Positions 34,605 through 45,069 are shown, counted from the first letter of the stretch. The stretch is 64,000 bases of DNA from Rheinheimera maricola (GCF_016918075.2 NZ_JAERPS020000002.1:496001-560000), one strand, 5' to 3'. The notes: generated from the sequence alone by a model not told the origin. Made by a program: numbers and translations.

Positions 34605-35708
34605 CTAGTACGGACTGATGTTGTTATTGTCTTGCGTCATTAGCTGCATTAGTTTCGGGTGTACAAACAACTTCTCTTTGCCAACGGAAAGCTCGTTTAG
34701 CACACCTACCTCGACTAGCTGCTTTAAATAGACTGACGCCGTTTGTCGCTTAGCAATGCCATTGTCGACTAAAGTACTGATACGGCAATAAGGTTGCTCA
34801 AAAATCAGTTGCACAAGCTCGTAGCTATAAATTTTAGGCAACTGCTGCTGAATATAGCTTGTCGTCAATTCAAGCAGAGCTTTGACCGCCGTAATTTTAG
34901 CGCAAGTCCAAAGCGCTGTTTGCTCGACCCCCAGCAACATAAAGAGCAGCCATTCTTCCCAGTTTTGTTCACTTGTTACCTGGTTCAGCAGCCGGTAGTA
35001 ATCCTGCTTATTCTGCACAATATAACGGCTTAAATATAAAATCGGCAATGTCAGCAGGTTTTGTTGCAGTAAATATAAAACATTCAAAATGCGGCCAGTT
35101 CGACCATTGCCGTCATAAAATGGGTGAATGGCCTCAAACTGATAATGACTAACAGCCATCTTGATTAAAGGATCAATATCGTCCTCTGTATGTAAAAACT
35201 GTTCCCAATTAGCCAGTAAGTCACGAATGGTATTTTCTCCGGCAGGCGGGGTATAAATAACCTCAGCCGTGGCTTGATTAGCAATTACGGTACCCGGCAT
35301 TTTACGAATATCCATCTGACTATGCTTCAGGATACTGCATACTTCAATGGCGGTGGCGCTGCATAACGGTTTGTTTTTAAGCTGTATATAGCCCTGATAA
35401 AGCGCCGTTCTGTAGCGCAAAGCCTCCTTGGTTGCCAGATCTGCCCCGGCATCTTCCTGCGCATACTGAAACAGCCGATCCGTTGTGGTAACGATATTTT
35501 CAATTTCAGAACTGTCTTTCGCTTCCAAAAGGGGAAGTAAGTTAATTAACATGCCTTGGTTTGGTAACAGCACCCCAGCCTGCTTTAATTCAGCAAGCGC
35601 AGCACGGGCAGTGATACATGCCTTTAATACCCTTGTGGTCTCTAAATGCTCAACCGCAGGAGGCAACAAGGGCAAATGATTATGCGGCTGAGTGGCTTTC
35701 CAGCTCAT
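34605..35708 (-). CDS. Fic family protein (AMPylase-type) with N-terminal inhibitory motif
   Basis: About 367 aa if started at the second Met (35708, MSWKATQPHNHLPLLPP, the family's usual start); a start at 35735 adds nine residues. It has the active-site motif HPFYDGNGRTGR (His about residue 195) and upstream the inhibitory-helix motif SSEIEN matching (S/T)xxxE(G/N), so it is a self-inhibited Fic enzyme. Such enzymes transfer AMP from ATP to a target hydroxyl. A C-terminal winged-helix-like part (DNGIAKRQTASVYLKQLVEV) suggests DNA binding. The array of TATGTCGA sites at its promoter fits autoregulation. It stands alone between the sucrose locus and recD. Confidence 0.92.
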   Translation of the reverse strand: MSWKATQPHNHLPLLPPAVEHLETTRVLKACITARAALAELKQAGVLLPNQGMLINLLPLLEAKDSSEIENIVTTTDRLFQYAQEDAGADLATKEALRYRTALYQGYIQLKNKPLCSATAIEVCSILKHSQMDIRKMPGTVIANQATAEVIYTPPAGENTIRDLLANWEQFLHTEDDIDPLIKMAVSHYQFEAIHPFYDGNGRTGRILNVLYLLQQNLLTLPILYLSRYIVQNKQDYYRLLNQVTSEQNWEEWLLFMLLGVEQTALWTCAKITAVKALLELTTSYIQQQLPKIYSYELVQLIFEQPYCRISTLVDNGIAKRQTASVYLKQLVEVGVLNELSVGKEKLFVHPKLMQLMTQDNNNISPY

Positions 35709-35727
35709 GTTCAAATACCTAAAAAAC

Positions 35728-35815
35728 TTCGACATATACTGTGTATCCTGCAGTCTATGTCGATACTATCGACATAACAATATTATATGTCGATAATTTC
35801 TATTTTTTCGACATG
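35728..35815. promoter_or_regulatory. Array of five TATGTCGA half-sites at the fic promoter
   Basis: Half-sites alternate in direction: TTCGACATAT (35728), TATGTCGATA (35756), TATCGACATA (35767), TATGTCGATA (35786), TTCGACATG (35807). The middle pair makes a perfect inverted repeat of 10-bp arms around one base (35756-35776). The first copy overlaps the upstream candidate start codon of fic. This is probably an operator for the winged-helix end of the Fic protein. Confidence 0.7.
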
Positions 35816-35894
35816 TAAGCAGATGCCTCTGTTATTCAACTACCTCAGCGTAAAACCAGGCGATAAAATCAGCCCACTGATTCTGCTTCACACA

Positions 35895-37832
35895 CTACAA
35901 ACCACTGCTGCGGCTAACCCGCCGTGCTATCGCCTGTTGTAACAGCGCGGGGTTGGCACACAATAAGGTGAAATTCTGTTTGGCGCGGGTAATGCCGGTA
36001 TACAGCAGCTCACGGCTTAAAATCGGGCTGTTATCCGGCGGTAATATCAGGCAGCAGTGGTTAAATTCAGAGCCCTGCGATTTATGCACCGTGATGGCAA
36101 AGGCGGTTTCCACCTCAGTTAAGCGACTCGGCAGTACCCACTTTAGCGTACCGTCGGACAGCTGAAACACTACCCGTAACTGGCCGCTTTGCGGGTCTGG
36201 CAGCGTAATACCAATATCGCCGTTCATTAAACCTAAGCCGTAGTTATTGCGCTGCATCATCACTGGCCGCCCGGCGTACCAGTGCTGGCGTGCATCAATT
36301 AAACCGGCGCTGCTAAGCCATTGGCCAATTTGCAGGTTTAAGCCCTCGACGCCCCAGTCACCACTGCGCAGCGCGCACAGCAGCTGAAACTGACTGTAAC
36401 TGCCAAGCACCGCGCCGGCCCATTGTTCGCGCCCGCTCTGTGTATTGTCTGCACTCTGTTGCATCAGCTGCAGATACTGCCGGTAGCCAGCCAGCACGGT
36501 TGCTTTTAGGGCCAAAGGCGTATTGCCGGCTAACAGCGTTATATCTTCAAACTGGCTAAACAACGATGGCGCTTTGGTATCGCCGCAATTAACCGCGGCC
36601 GCCAATTGGCCAATGCCGGAGCCGGCGTCAAAGCGGTGGCTGTGGCGTAACATCACCGTAGCCTGGTTTAACACCGTACCACTACCCTGCCATGTTGCCA
36701 GTGGTAATTCGCTATAGGGCGTTAGCAACGCCAGCGTATCAGCACTGTAGCCGCCTAAGTCCGCACCGCGGCATAAATCGCCGAGCACCGAGCCGGCTTC
36801 GACAGACGACAGCTGATCTTTATCGCCGAGCAAAACCAGTTGCGCCTTTGCCGGCATTGCACTCAACAGAGCCGCCATCATTTCTAAATCGACCATCGAG
36901 GCTTCATCTACCACCAGCACGTCCAGTTGCAGCGGGTTGTCGCTATGGTGTTTAAAGCTGCGCCGGTTAGGCAGCGCTCCTAGTAAACGGTGCAAGGTGG
37001 CAACCTCAGTCGGTATGGCGGCTGTCAGCTCTGCCGGCAAACGGCTAAGCGCACCGCTGATCGACTCGGTTAAGCGTACCGCCGCCTTACCGGTCGGTGC
37101 CGCCAGTTTAATCTGTAGTTTACCGGCTGCCCCCTGTTGCAGCAGCGCCAGCAGTTTTACTACCGTAGTGGTTTTACCGGTGCCCGGGCCGCCGGTAATA
37201 ATGGCAAAGCGCCGCTGCAGCGCCATGGCGCAGGCCAGTTTTTGCCAGTCAGGCTCACTGTGCGCTGTAGCGGGAAATAAGCGGTTCAGCTGGCCGGCCA
37301 CATCGGGGGCAAGTGGCAAGACTGCGGCCACCCGCTGGCTTATTTGCTGCTTTACCAATTGCTCGGCCTGATACAGCCGGCGCAAATACAGCCGGTTGTC
37401 GTTAAGTACCAAAGGCGCAGCGTCCGCATCAGTGCTTAGCCAGCGGCTGCCCTGCAGCGCCTGACGATAATCTGCCATGCCCATGCCGCTTAGCAGCTGC
37501 GATGGCCGGTCACTAAAGCGTTGTAAAAACTGGTTTTGTGGCGGCAAGCTTAGCAGGCCGTCCGGATCGTCCAGCAAATCCTGCAGCAAAATACAGCTGT
37601 GGCCACGGCCATATTGATGACATAACAACGCCGTTAATAACCACACCAGCGCATTGGGCTCGGTGGCTAACTGATGCAGCGTTTGCGGCAACTGCGCATC
37701 TAACGCCCGCAGCCAGCGCCGCTGCGCCCAGCGCTGCAGCAACGCCTGCAGCTGCGTCAAATCCTGCAGCAGCATGGCCTGTGCCGGCTTAGCAGCTGCA
37801 GCGAATAAATCGCCTTGCTCATACTGTGACAT
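35895..37832 (-). CDS. recD: Exodeoxyribonuclease V subunit RecD
   Basis: The fast 5'-3' helicase motor of RecBCD. The start is set at 37832 (MSQYEQGDLFAA) because GAGGAGGT lies just upstream; the frame otherwise extends to 37862 inside recB. The product has 645 aa, with Walker A ITGGPGTGKTTTVVKLL, Walker B VLVVDEASMVDLEMM, VLLGDKDQLSSVEAGSVLGD, and the C-terminal motif AFAITVHKSQGSEF with GITRAKQNFTLL. It overlaps the end of recB by 14 bp and is last in recC-recB-recD. Confidence 0.97.
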   Translation of the reverse strand: MSQYEQGDLFAAAAKPAQAMLLQDLTQLQALLQRWAQRRWLRALDAQLPQTLHQLATEPNALVWLLTALLCHQYGRGHSCILLQDLLDDPDGLLSLPPQNQFLQRFSDRPSQLLSGMGMADYRQALQGSRWLSTDADAAPLVLNDNRLYLRRLYQAEQLVKQQISQRVAAVLPLAPDVAGQLNRLFPATAHSEPDWQKLACAMALQRRFAIITGGPGTGKTTTVVKLLALLQQGAAGKLQIKLAAPTGKAAVRLTESISGALSRLPAELTAAIPTEVATLHRLLGALPNRRSFKHHSDNPLQLDVLVVDEASMVDLEMMAALLSAMPAKAQLVLLGDKDQLSSVEAGSVLGDLCRGADLGGYSADTLALLTPYSELPLATWQGSGTVLNQATVMLRHSHRFDAGSGIGQLAAAVNCGDTKAPSLFSQFEDITLLAGNTPLALKATVLAGYRQYLQLMQQSADNTQSGREQWAGAVLGSYSQFQLLCALRSGDWGVEGLNLQIGQWLSSAGLIDARQHWYAGRPVMMQRNNYGLGLMNGDIGITLPDPQSGQLRVVFQLSDGTLKWVLPSRLTEVETAFAITVHKSQGSEFNHCCLILPPDNSPILSRELLYTGITRAKQNFTLLCANPALLQQAIARRVSRSSGL

Positions 37833-40800
37833 CAACCACCTCCTCGCCGGCGAACAGCGCATCTAACTGCCACAACAGTTGAATATCGGCATCCAGCTGC
37901 AACTGGCCTTGCTGTGGCGCGCGGATAAACCAGTACAGCGCGCCGCCAATATACTGCTGTGGCGCGTCTACGTACCCGGGTTGGCGCAGCTTTAACAGCC
38001 GGTGCAATGCCAGTAAATACAGTGCGGCCTGCACGTCGTAGCGCTTATCCAGCAGCGCTTGTTGCATCGCCGGCTCGCTGTAGGCGTTATCATCCGGCCC
38101 CAACCAGTTTGACTTATAATCCAGCACCCAGTAACGGCCATCTGCGCCTTGTAGGGTTAAATCGATAAAGCCTTTGAGCATGCCGTTTAAGGTATCACTC
38201 AGCAGTGGCGGGCGCAGTTGGCCGGGTAATATCGCCTTGGTTATCAGCGCATCAAGTTTGAACACGTTGACGTTAGCGCTTTGCAGCCAGAACTCCAGCT
38301 CAGCGCGTACTTGTCTTAGCGCGTTCAGCGCCAGATCGGCGCCGGCCAGCGGTGTTTGCAGCATCTGCGCTAACCAGGGCTGCAACACGTTTTGCCACTC
38401 CAACCAGTTGTGCTGGGCCAAACGTTGTGGCAGCAGGTCGGCAATAAATGCCGTGTCAGTGTCGGCAAAGCCTTGTTGCTGCGCATCTTCCAGCAGCTGG
38501 TGCAGAAAAGTACCGGGCACAGCACCACGCGGAAAATCGTGCATAGACTGCGTCTGCTCGCTGTAGGCTGGCAGCTCGTTGGCTTCTTCCTGCAGCAAGG
38601 CATCCAGCGCGGTATCAGCGGCCAGTAGCGCACTGGTGCTGGCATCTGCCTTACTACCGGTGCGCAGCGCAGAATAGCTGGCTATCCACCAATGTTCGCG
38701 CTTCAGCGCCGCCTTAAGCGTTAACGCGCTGGTGAGCTGTGCCGTATCGGCCGGCACAGTTAACTTGCTATAAACCGGCAGTGGCTGCGCCTGCCATGGC
38801 AAGCACGCCAGCGCTTGTTGCAGTTCAGTTAGTGTCGGTTGCTCGCCAATGCCGAGTAAGTAGCCGAGCGCACTTTGGGACAGCTTACTGTGTTTGGCAT
38901 TACCTTCGCTAAATAACGCCAGGCCCAGATAGCAGGCATACACCGGCCGGGTTAGTGCGACATACAGCAGGCGAATATCTTCCAGCAGGCGCTCGCGTTC
39001 GGCGCTTTGCAGCGCGGCGTCATCCGGGGTGAGATCCAGTACCATCTCGCTGCCGTTAAAATAGCGCTGCGGCTGGCCTTTTTTCACATTTTTAACGCCG
39101 CAGATAAAGGGCAAAAACACCAGGTTATATTGCAGGCCCTTACTTTTATGGATGGTAACCACCTGCACCAGTTGCTGATCGCTCTCCAGCCGCAGCTGTT
39201 GCTCGTCGCTGCTTTTCGGGCTTTGTAGTTGTTCAGCCAGCCAGCGTAATAAGCCGCTTTCACCGTCACGTTGCTGGCTTTCGCTTTGCAGCAATTCGGC
39301 TAAATGCAGCACATTAGTTAAGCGGCGCTCGCCCTGCTCTTGTGCCAGCCATTTTGCCGGTAAGCTAAAGTAATGCAGCCAGCTGTTTAGCATGGCCAGC
39401 ACGCCTTTTTGCCGCCAGATCTGACGAAACAGCCGCACCTGTTCGGTCAGCTGCTCCCACGCCTGTTCATCGCTAAGCCAATAGTGCAACTGCGCATCGC
39501 TGTTGGCCGACATCGGCAGCGCCAGTGCCGCGCGCAGCAGGCTTTCGTCCTCTACCTGCTGGCAGGCGCGCAGCCAGGTTAATACCGCGCTGGCTTCTGT
39601 GCTTTGAAAAATCGAGTCGTTGTCCGATAAATACACCGAGCGCACATTGCGCGCACTAAGCTCGCGCCGCACCAGCGCGGCTTCGTTTCTGTCACGCACC
39701 AAAATAGCAATATCGGCCGGTTGCAGGCGCTTAATCTCACCGTTGGCGGCAAAACCGGCCTGACCTTGCTGCGCCTGCTGCAGCAGCCGGGCAATTTCAT
39801 CGGCACAGGCCTGCGCCATCAGGCTTTGATAAGCGCCTTTTTTCAGCTCGGAGGGCTCTTGCGGCGCCAGATAATAATTTACTGCCGCCACCGCACTGCC
39901 GGCCACGACCAGCTGCTCGGCTTTACCTTTGGCTTGTACCGGCAAAAACGGCAACGGAGTGTTGTCACTATTACCAAAGCCAAAAGCACCCTGGCGTTGC
40001 TCGGCCAGCAAAAACAGCTGGTTTACGCCATCAACCAGCGCCGTTGTCGAGCGAAAGTTGGTGCCCAGGCTGTAGTGGCGGCCGGCGGTTAAACTGCGCG
40101 CATTTAAGTAGGTGTGTAAGTCGGCACCGCGAAAGCTGTAAATGGCTTGCTTGGGGTCGCCTACCATGATCAGGCTGTTGTCAGTGCTGGCCACATCAGG
40201 ATAAATGGCCTGAAAAATGGCAAATTGCAGTGGGTCGGTATCCTGAAACTCATCCACCATCGCCAGCGGATATTGCGCCCGAATGCGCGCGGCTAATACC
40301 TTACCGGCTTCGCCTTGCAGCGCATGGTGCAGTTGCAACAACAGATCGTTAAAATCCAGCTGCGCCCTTGCACGTTTATGCCGGGCAAATTCGTCTACCA
40401 GCCACAAGGCGGCATGCTGGCGCACCGCCAGCGCCAGCTCGGGTTTGGCCGCAAGCAGCGCCACCGTCTGGTTAAATAAATCAAACAACGGGTGGCTGAC
40501 CAGCGGCTGGCCTTTTTTCTGGCCTGCGGCCAGCTTATCCGCACTGAATTTTTCTACCATGGCAGCAAAATCGGTGTTACGGCTATTTAGCTGTGTAGGT
40601 TCCGCCAGCATGCTTTGCCACCACTGGCGCTCGGTACTCCAACTGGCAGCGCGATATTTATTGCCGTTTAACCAAGCATTAGCATAAGCATCGTCCAGCA
40701 GGTGTAAGACGTCTGCACTAAGTGCTTGCTGCAGCGCCTGGCAATGCGTATCTAAAGCGGCTTGCCACTCAACTAGCGGCAGTGCCGCCGCTGCCGGGCT

Positions 40801-41508
40801 TAACGGCGTTGGCAGCGCAACACCGCCGGCATTAAAGCGCAAATTTGCTGCATCGGCATTTAGCCAGGGCCGCACATCAGCTAATAATGCCTCGGGCGAG
40901 CTGGCGACAGCACCCAACGCCTGCAATACGCCGGCATCCTCCAGCGGATACAAAAACCGCCGCCAGTAGTCGCACGCCAGCGTGTGCAGCAGTTGCTGGT
41001 TATCATCACTTAACGCTTCACCAAAGCGCATGCCGGAGTCAAACGCATGCTCGGCCAGCATACGCTGACACCAGCCATGAATAGTGAAAATGGCCGCTTC
41101 GTCCATCCATTCCGCCGCGATGCTTAAACGCGAAGCGCAGGCAGCAAACTGCGCTGGCGGCGTATCGTCCAGTAAGCGCTGTAAAAAGTGATCGCTACTG
41201 TTACCCAAACGAAAAGCTGCTGCCGCTTCTACCAACCTGGCGCGGATCCGATCTCTAAGCTCGGCGGTGGCAGCGCGGGTAAAGGTAACCACTAAGATTT
41301 CCGGCGGCAGCAGCGGCCGGCTAAAGCCGGTGCCGGCATTTGCATTAGCATTGGCAGTGCTGTCACCCGGCGCAGTGCCATGCCCCAGCACCAGACGCAA
41401 ATACAGCGCGGCCAGGGTATAGGTTTTGCCGGTACCGGCGCTGGCCTCAATTAAACGGCTGCCTTGCAGCGGGAAACTCAGCGCATCTAACGCCTGAACC
41501 TGGCTCAT
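37819..41508 (-). CDS. recB: Exodeoxyribonuclease V subunit RecB
   Basis: The 3'-5' helicase and nuclease subunit of the double-strand-break repair enzyme RecBCD, 1229 aa. Helicase motifs run from ASAGTGKTYTLAALYLRL near residue 22 through PLAMVDEFQDTDPLQF, LIMVGDPKQAIYSFRGAD and VVTIHKSKGLQYNLVFLP. The C-terminal nuclease domain has GFIDLTLQ and WVLDYKSNWLG, which hold the metal-binding Asp and Lys. It overlaps recC by 4 bp and recD by 14 bp, pointing to strict translational coupling. No ptrA lies between recC and recB, unlike E. coli. Confidence 0.98.
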   Translation of the reverse strand: MSQVQALDALSFPLQGSRLIEASAGTGKTYTLAALYLRLVLGHGTAPGDSTANANANAGTGFSRPLLPPEILVVTFTRAATAELRDRIRARLVEAAAAFRLGNSSDHFLQRLLDDTPPAQFAACASRLSIAAEWMDEAAIFTIHGWCQRMLAEHAFDSGMRFGEALSDDNQQLLHTLACDYWRRFLYPLEDAGVLQALGAVASSPEALLADVRPWLNADAANLRFNAGGVALPTPLSPAAAALPLVEWQAALDTHCQALQQALSADVLHLLDDAYANAWLNGNKYRAASWSTERQWWQSMLAEPTQLNSRNTDFAAMVEKFSADKLAAGQKKGQPLVSHPLFDLFNQTVALLAAKPELALAVRQHAALWLVDEFARHKRARAQLDFNDLLLQLHHALQGEAGKVLAARIRAQYPLAMVDEFQDTDPLQFAIFQAIYPDVASTDNSLIMVGDPKQAIYSFRGADLHTYLNARSLTAGRHYSLGTNFRSTTALVDGVNQLFLLAEQRQGAFGFGNSDNTPLPFLPVQAKGKAEQLVVAGSAVAAVNYYLAPQEPSELKKGAYQSLMAQACADEIARLLQQAQQGQAGFAANGEIKRLQPADIAILVRDRNEAALVRRELSARNVRSVYLSDNDSIFQSTEASAVLTWLRACQQVEDESLLRAALALPMSANSDAQLHYWLSDEQAWEQLTEQVRLFRQIWRQKGVLAMLNSWLHYFSLPAKWLAQEQGERRLTNVLHLAELLQSESQQRDGESGLLRWLAEQLQSPKSSDEQQLRLESDQQLVQVVTIHKSKGLQYNLVFLPFICGVKNVKKGQPQRYFNGSEMVLDLTPDDAALQSAERERLLEDIRLLYVALTRPVYACYLGLALFSEGNAKHSKLSQSALGYLLGIGEQPTLTELQQALACLPWQAQPLPVYSKLTVPADTAQLTSALTLKAALKREHWWIASYSALRTGSKADASTSALLAADTALDALLQEEANELPAYSEQTQSMHDFPRGAVPGTFLHQLLEDAQQQGFADTDTAFIADLLPQRLAQHNWLEWQNVLQPWLAQMLQTPLAGADLALNALRQVRAELEFWLQSANVNVFKLDALITKAILPGQLRPPLLSDTLNGMLKGFIDLTLQGADGRYWVLDYKSNWLGPDDNAYSEPAMQQALLDKRYDVQAALYLLALHRLLKLRQPGYVDAPQQYIGGALYWFIRAPQQGQLQLDADIQLLWQLDALFAGEEVVDVTV

Positions 41509-44500
41509 GGGTTGGCATCCTTATTCTGCTGCGCTATTGGTGCCTGTACCAACGGGCCATAAACCTTTTGCGCCCAATCGGCAAAGCCGGCCTGCAGCAG
41601 GCTGGCATAGTCCGGGTAGTAACGCTGCAATTCAGGTGCGCTTTGCAGCTCGCCGGCGAAGTTATAGCCACCTTCGAATAACTCGCGGCATTTGGCTTCA
41701 TCAGCGGTTTGCACATAACAGAGCGCGGTTTTTGGCAGCAGCGGTAGCGGTTGCTGCAAACCTTGTTGCCAATATTCTACCAGCGCAGATAACTGATTTG
41801 CCGCGGTATTCTGCGCTTGCGGTAACAGCTGCACCGCATCATCCAGGCCAAACTGCCAGGTGCTGACGGCTTCGCCCTGGGCATTAGCCGCCAGTTGCTG
41901 CAACCAGCTGCTACGTAGCGTATGCCAGCGCAGCTCGCCTTTATTACGAATGGCAGTGGGCCTAAGCTGCAATAATGCCTGCTGCCCGGCCGGGCTTTGG
42001 TACACATTGCTCAGGCTGTCGTTCAGGCTAATGCCGGCCGGTTGCAACTGCAGCGTAAGGGGTGTGACGCGCCGCTGCCAGTCAATGCCGCTGGCGCGGT
42101 AGCGGGCAAATACGACACTGGCCTCGCGGCCAATTTGCGCGCCGCTTAAGCTGCCAAACAGCGCCAGTGGCAGTTTGGCTTCGCGCGCCAGCTGGGCGAT
42201 GGCATCAGCAACATTCAATTTCGGTTCGGCCAGCAATTGCTCTAGCAACTGCTGTTTTAGCTGGTATAGCTCAAGCGCGTTTAACACAAAAGGCTCGGCA
42301 TCTTCTACCGCTAACTCTGCCTGATAAAAGCGGGTTTTAAAGCGTTGCTGTAAATAGTGCCGGCACGGATTAGCCAAAAAATCATCCAGCAGGCGCACGG
42401 TTAAAAGCGGCAGTTCGGCCGGCGCGGTATTGTTATTGGTTATCGCCGGCACGGCCTGATGCGCGCCCTGCCATTCATGGGCATAAGTAGCATAGTTACC
42501 GTTAAAGTACTGCCGCGAAAACGGCTGCAGCGGGTAATGGCGGCAGAGCGCAACGGACGGTTTTTGGCCGGACGGATGCTGCCAGCCGGTGTCGACTAAG
42601 TCCATCAATTGGCTTAACAGCACGCTAGGCGGCAACTCGCTGTTGTTACGGATATCACGGCCTACCCAGCTTAAATACAAGGCATCACGCGCACTTAACA
42701 GCGCTTCTAAAAACAGATAGCGGTCATCATCACGGCGCGAGCGGTCGCCGGGGCGATAATCATTAGCCATTAAGTCAAAATCATCGCGCATGCGCGAGCG
42801 CGGGTAATCGCCATCGTTTAACCCCAACAGATAAATACGCTTGAAAGGGATGGCCCGCATTGGCATTAAGGTAGAAAACGTCAGACTACCGGCTAAAAAG
42901 CGCTGGCTTAAGCCGCTGCTGCCGGCTTGCTCCAGCCAGGCGTCACGTAATACCGCCAGCGGCACCTCACCATTAAAATCACCACTTTGGGCTGCGCTAA
43001 CCAACTGGGCTAAACCGGCGGTTAGCCGGGCGTAAATTAGCTGATCTTGCTCGTCGGTAAAATCGAACAGGCTCTGCAGCAGGCCGGTATCGCTAAGCAG
43101 CAGTTGCTGCCAGTCGGTTAAGCTAAGCGCACAGCTGTCGCCGCCCTGGGCGCTAAATTGCAAATGCCAGCGCTTAAGCTGCTGAATAAACTGCAACACC
43201 GGGCCGAGTTCAGCTGCCGCCAGGCCGGCGACTTCAGCATAGGGCGCACAGCCTTGCCACACGGCTTCATCGCCAATGGCAAAACCGAGTAACATGCGCT
43301 CTATAGCAAACATCCAGCTGTAGCTGCTACCGGGTGCGGCTAAATCCAGGCTAGCACGTTGCTGCGCGTCCAGGCCCCAGCGGGCGCCGGCTTCGGTGAG
43401 CCACAACCGCAATTGCGGTAGCGCGGTAGGGTTGATGCCAAAGCGGCGCTGTATGGCCGGCACATCCAGTAAGTCGCACACTTCGGTTAAGCTAAAACGC
43501 TGCGCGGGTAAATCCAGCAGGTATTCCAGCGCCAGCATTAACGGCTGGCTGCCGCGCAGGCTCTGATCAGCCAGGCTATAGGGCAAATAGCGCGCATCGT
43601 CCGCTGCCAGGCGGCCAAACACGGCATGCACATGGCTTTGATACAGGCTGATATCCGGCGTCATGATAATTACGTCACGCGGCTTTAAGCTTGGGTCGGC
43701 GGCAAAGGCGGCGATCAGGTTGTCCTGTAAAATTTCGACTTCGCGCTGGCGGCTGTGCGCCAGATGAAAGCTAATGCTGTTGTCGCTGGCAGCCAATTGC
43801 CGCAATGGTTGCGGCGTCGGGTTTAGCTCAAGAATATCTTGTTGCAGCTGCGCCAGTAACGGCAAGGCAGCAACATCATCGACCGGCTCCGAAAATAAAT
43901 CTATCCGGCCATTAAACCAGTGCTGATATTGCCCGCTTTGGTCAAACGCATCCAGCAGGCTAATGTAATCGCGGCCCTGCTTCCCCAAACTGGCCAGCAG
44001 CACCGGCGCATGTAAATACAATGCATCAGTATCCAGTACCGCCGGTAAACCGGGTTTACGGCCATGGCGCTTTTGCGCCGCACGCACCTCATCCTTGGCG
44101 GCGGTAATATCGCCCCAAAAATGCCGGCACGGGTTAAGCACCGTGAGCAGCACCTGACGCTGCGCCCCCAGCGCGGCCAGTAATTCTACTGTTTGCTGCG
44201 GCAAGGATGATACGCCAAACACCACGATGCGATCGGGCAGTAAATCTGGCCGCGCCAGTTTGCCCTGCTGCAACGCCGCCAGTGCCGTGGTATGCACATC
44301 GGCACGGCTGGAAAACGCCAGCTCACCCACTACATCGGCCAACTGGCTTTGCAGCAAACGCCACAGCGCCGGCTGCCACAGTTGATCATCTGGTACCTGC
44401 TGTTTTTTGCTGTTGGGTAAGGCATTACTGCCTGCGCGCCAGCTTTGCAGCCAGTCGGCACGGTACACCTGATATTGGTCGAACAAATCGGCTAAACGCA

Positions 44501-44918
44501 GCGCCAGCTGATAGCTTTTACGGCCATCGCTGTCATCCTTAAGGTAGCGTTGTAACGGCGCATACACAGCATCGGTTAAGTGCGGCAACAAGCCCAGCAA
44601 GCGCCAGCTAAGGTTTATTTTGTCGTACGGCAGGCTTTTCGGGATGCTATCGCCAAGCACCGCACGGTACAGCTGCCAGACAAACTGATTAGGCAGCTCA
44701 ACATTTAAACCGGCGGCAATACCGGGGTGACCATTGGCGGTTTCGGCCAGTGCCATTTTCAGCCACTGCGCAATACCGTTACTTTGCACCAGAATTTGCT
44801 CAGTACCCAACACCGGCACCGGTTGCTTACTTAACCACTGCACTAACAACTCGCGCAGCGTTTCCAGCTGATTGGCGTGGATCACAACAAAACCGGGCTC
44901 TGGCATCAGATTTCTCAT
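41505..44918 (-). CDS. recC: Exodeoxyribonuclease V subunit RecC
   Basis: The Chi-recognition subunit of RecBCD, about 1137 aa. The track frame opens with TTG at 44927, but ATG at 44918 or 44906 (MPEPGFVVIHANQLETL) is more likely; no strong ribosome site separates them. Family features include VIHANQLETLRELLVQWL, ILVQSNGIAQWLKMALAE, FGVSSLPQQTVELLAALG and ALNLYL-like helicase-remnant motifs including FKRIYLLGLNDGDYPR. It is first in the recCBD group and divergent from cti. Confidence 0.96.
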   Translation of the reverse strand: MRNLMPEPGFVVIHANQLETLRELLVQWLSKQPVPVLGTEQILVQSNGIAQWLKMALAETANGHPGIAAGLNVELPNQFVWQLYRAVLGDSIPKSLPYDKINLSWRLLGLLPHLTDAVYAPLQRYLKDDSDGRKSYQLALRLADLFDQYQVYRADWLQSWRAGSNALPNSKKQQVPDDQLWQPALWRLLQSQLADVVGELAFSSRADVHTTALAALQQGKLARPDLLPDRIVVFGVSSLPQQTVELLAALGAQRQVLLTVLNPCRHFWGDITAAKDEVRAAQKRHGRKPGLPAVLDTDALYLHAPVLLASLGKQGRDYISLLDAFDQSGQYQHWFNGRIDLFSEPVDDVAALPLLAQLQQDILELNPTPQPLRQLAASDNSISFHLAHSRQREVEILQDNLIAAFAADPSLKPRDVIIMTPDISLYQSHVHAVFGRLAADDARYLPYSLADQSLRGSQPLMLALEYLLDLPAQRFSLTEVCDLLDVPAIQRRFGINPTALPQLRLWLTEAGARWGLDAQQRASLDLAAPGSSYSWMFAIERMLLGFAIGDEAVWQGCAPYAEVAGLAAAELGPVLQFIQQLKRWHLQFSAQGGDSCALSLTDWQQLLLSDTGLLQSLFDFTDEQDQLIYARLTAGLAQLVSAAQSGDFNGEVPLAVLRDAWLEQAGSSGLSQRFLAGSLTFSTLMPMRAIPFKRIYLLGLNDGDYPRSRMRDDFDLMANDYRPGDRSRRDDDRYLFLEALLSARDALYLSWVGRDIRNNSELPPSVLLSQLMDLVDTGWQHPSGQKPSVALCRHYPLQPFSRQYFNGNYATYAHEWQGAHQAVPAITNNNTAPAELPLLTVRLLDDFLANPCRHYLQQRFKTRFYQAELAVEDAEPFVLNALELYQLKQQLLEQLLAEPKLNVADAIAQLAREAKLPLALFGSLSGAQIGREASVVFARYRASGIDWQRRVTPLTLQLQPAGISLNDSLSNVYQSPAGQQALLQLRPTAIRNKGELRWHTLRSSWLQQLAANAQGEAVSTWQFGLDDAVQLLPQAQNTAANQLSALVEYWQQGLQQPLPLLPKTALCYVQTADEAKCRELFEGGYNFAGELQSAPELQRYYPDYASLLQAGFADWAQKVYGPLVQAPIAQQNKDANP

Positions 44919-45069
44919 CAAAAACAAGATGCTGGCAGGTTAGCACAGCGACCCGGTTTTGAGAATCTGCAACCGGCCGCTGTGACACTGCTGTTTTGCA
45001 TCCGTCGTCAGATAACACTAGTATTGGCCAATCAGGCTGGCCAGACAGCACAGCCACTGCGGAGAAAAT

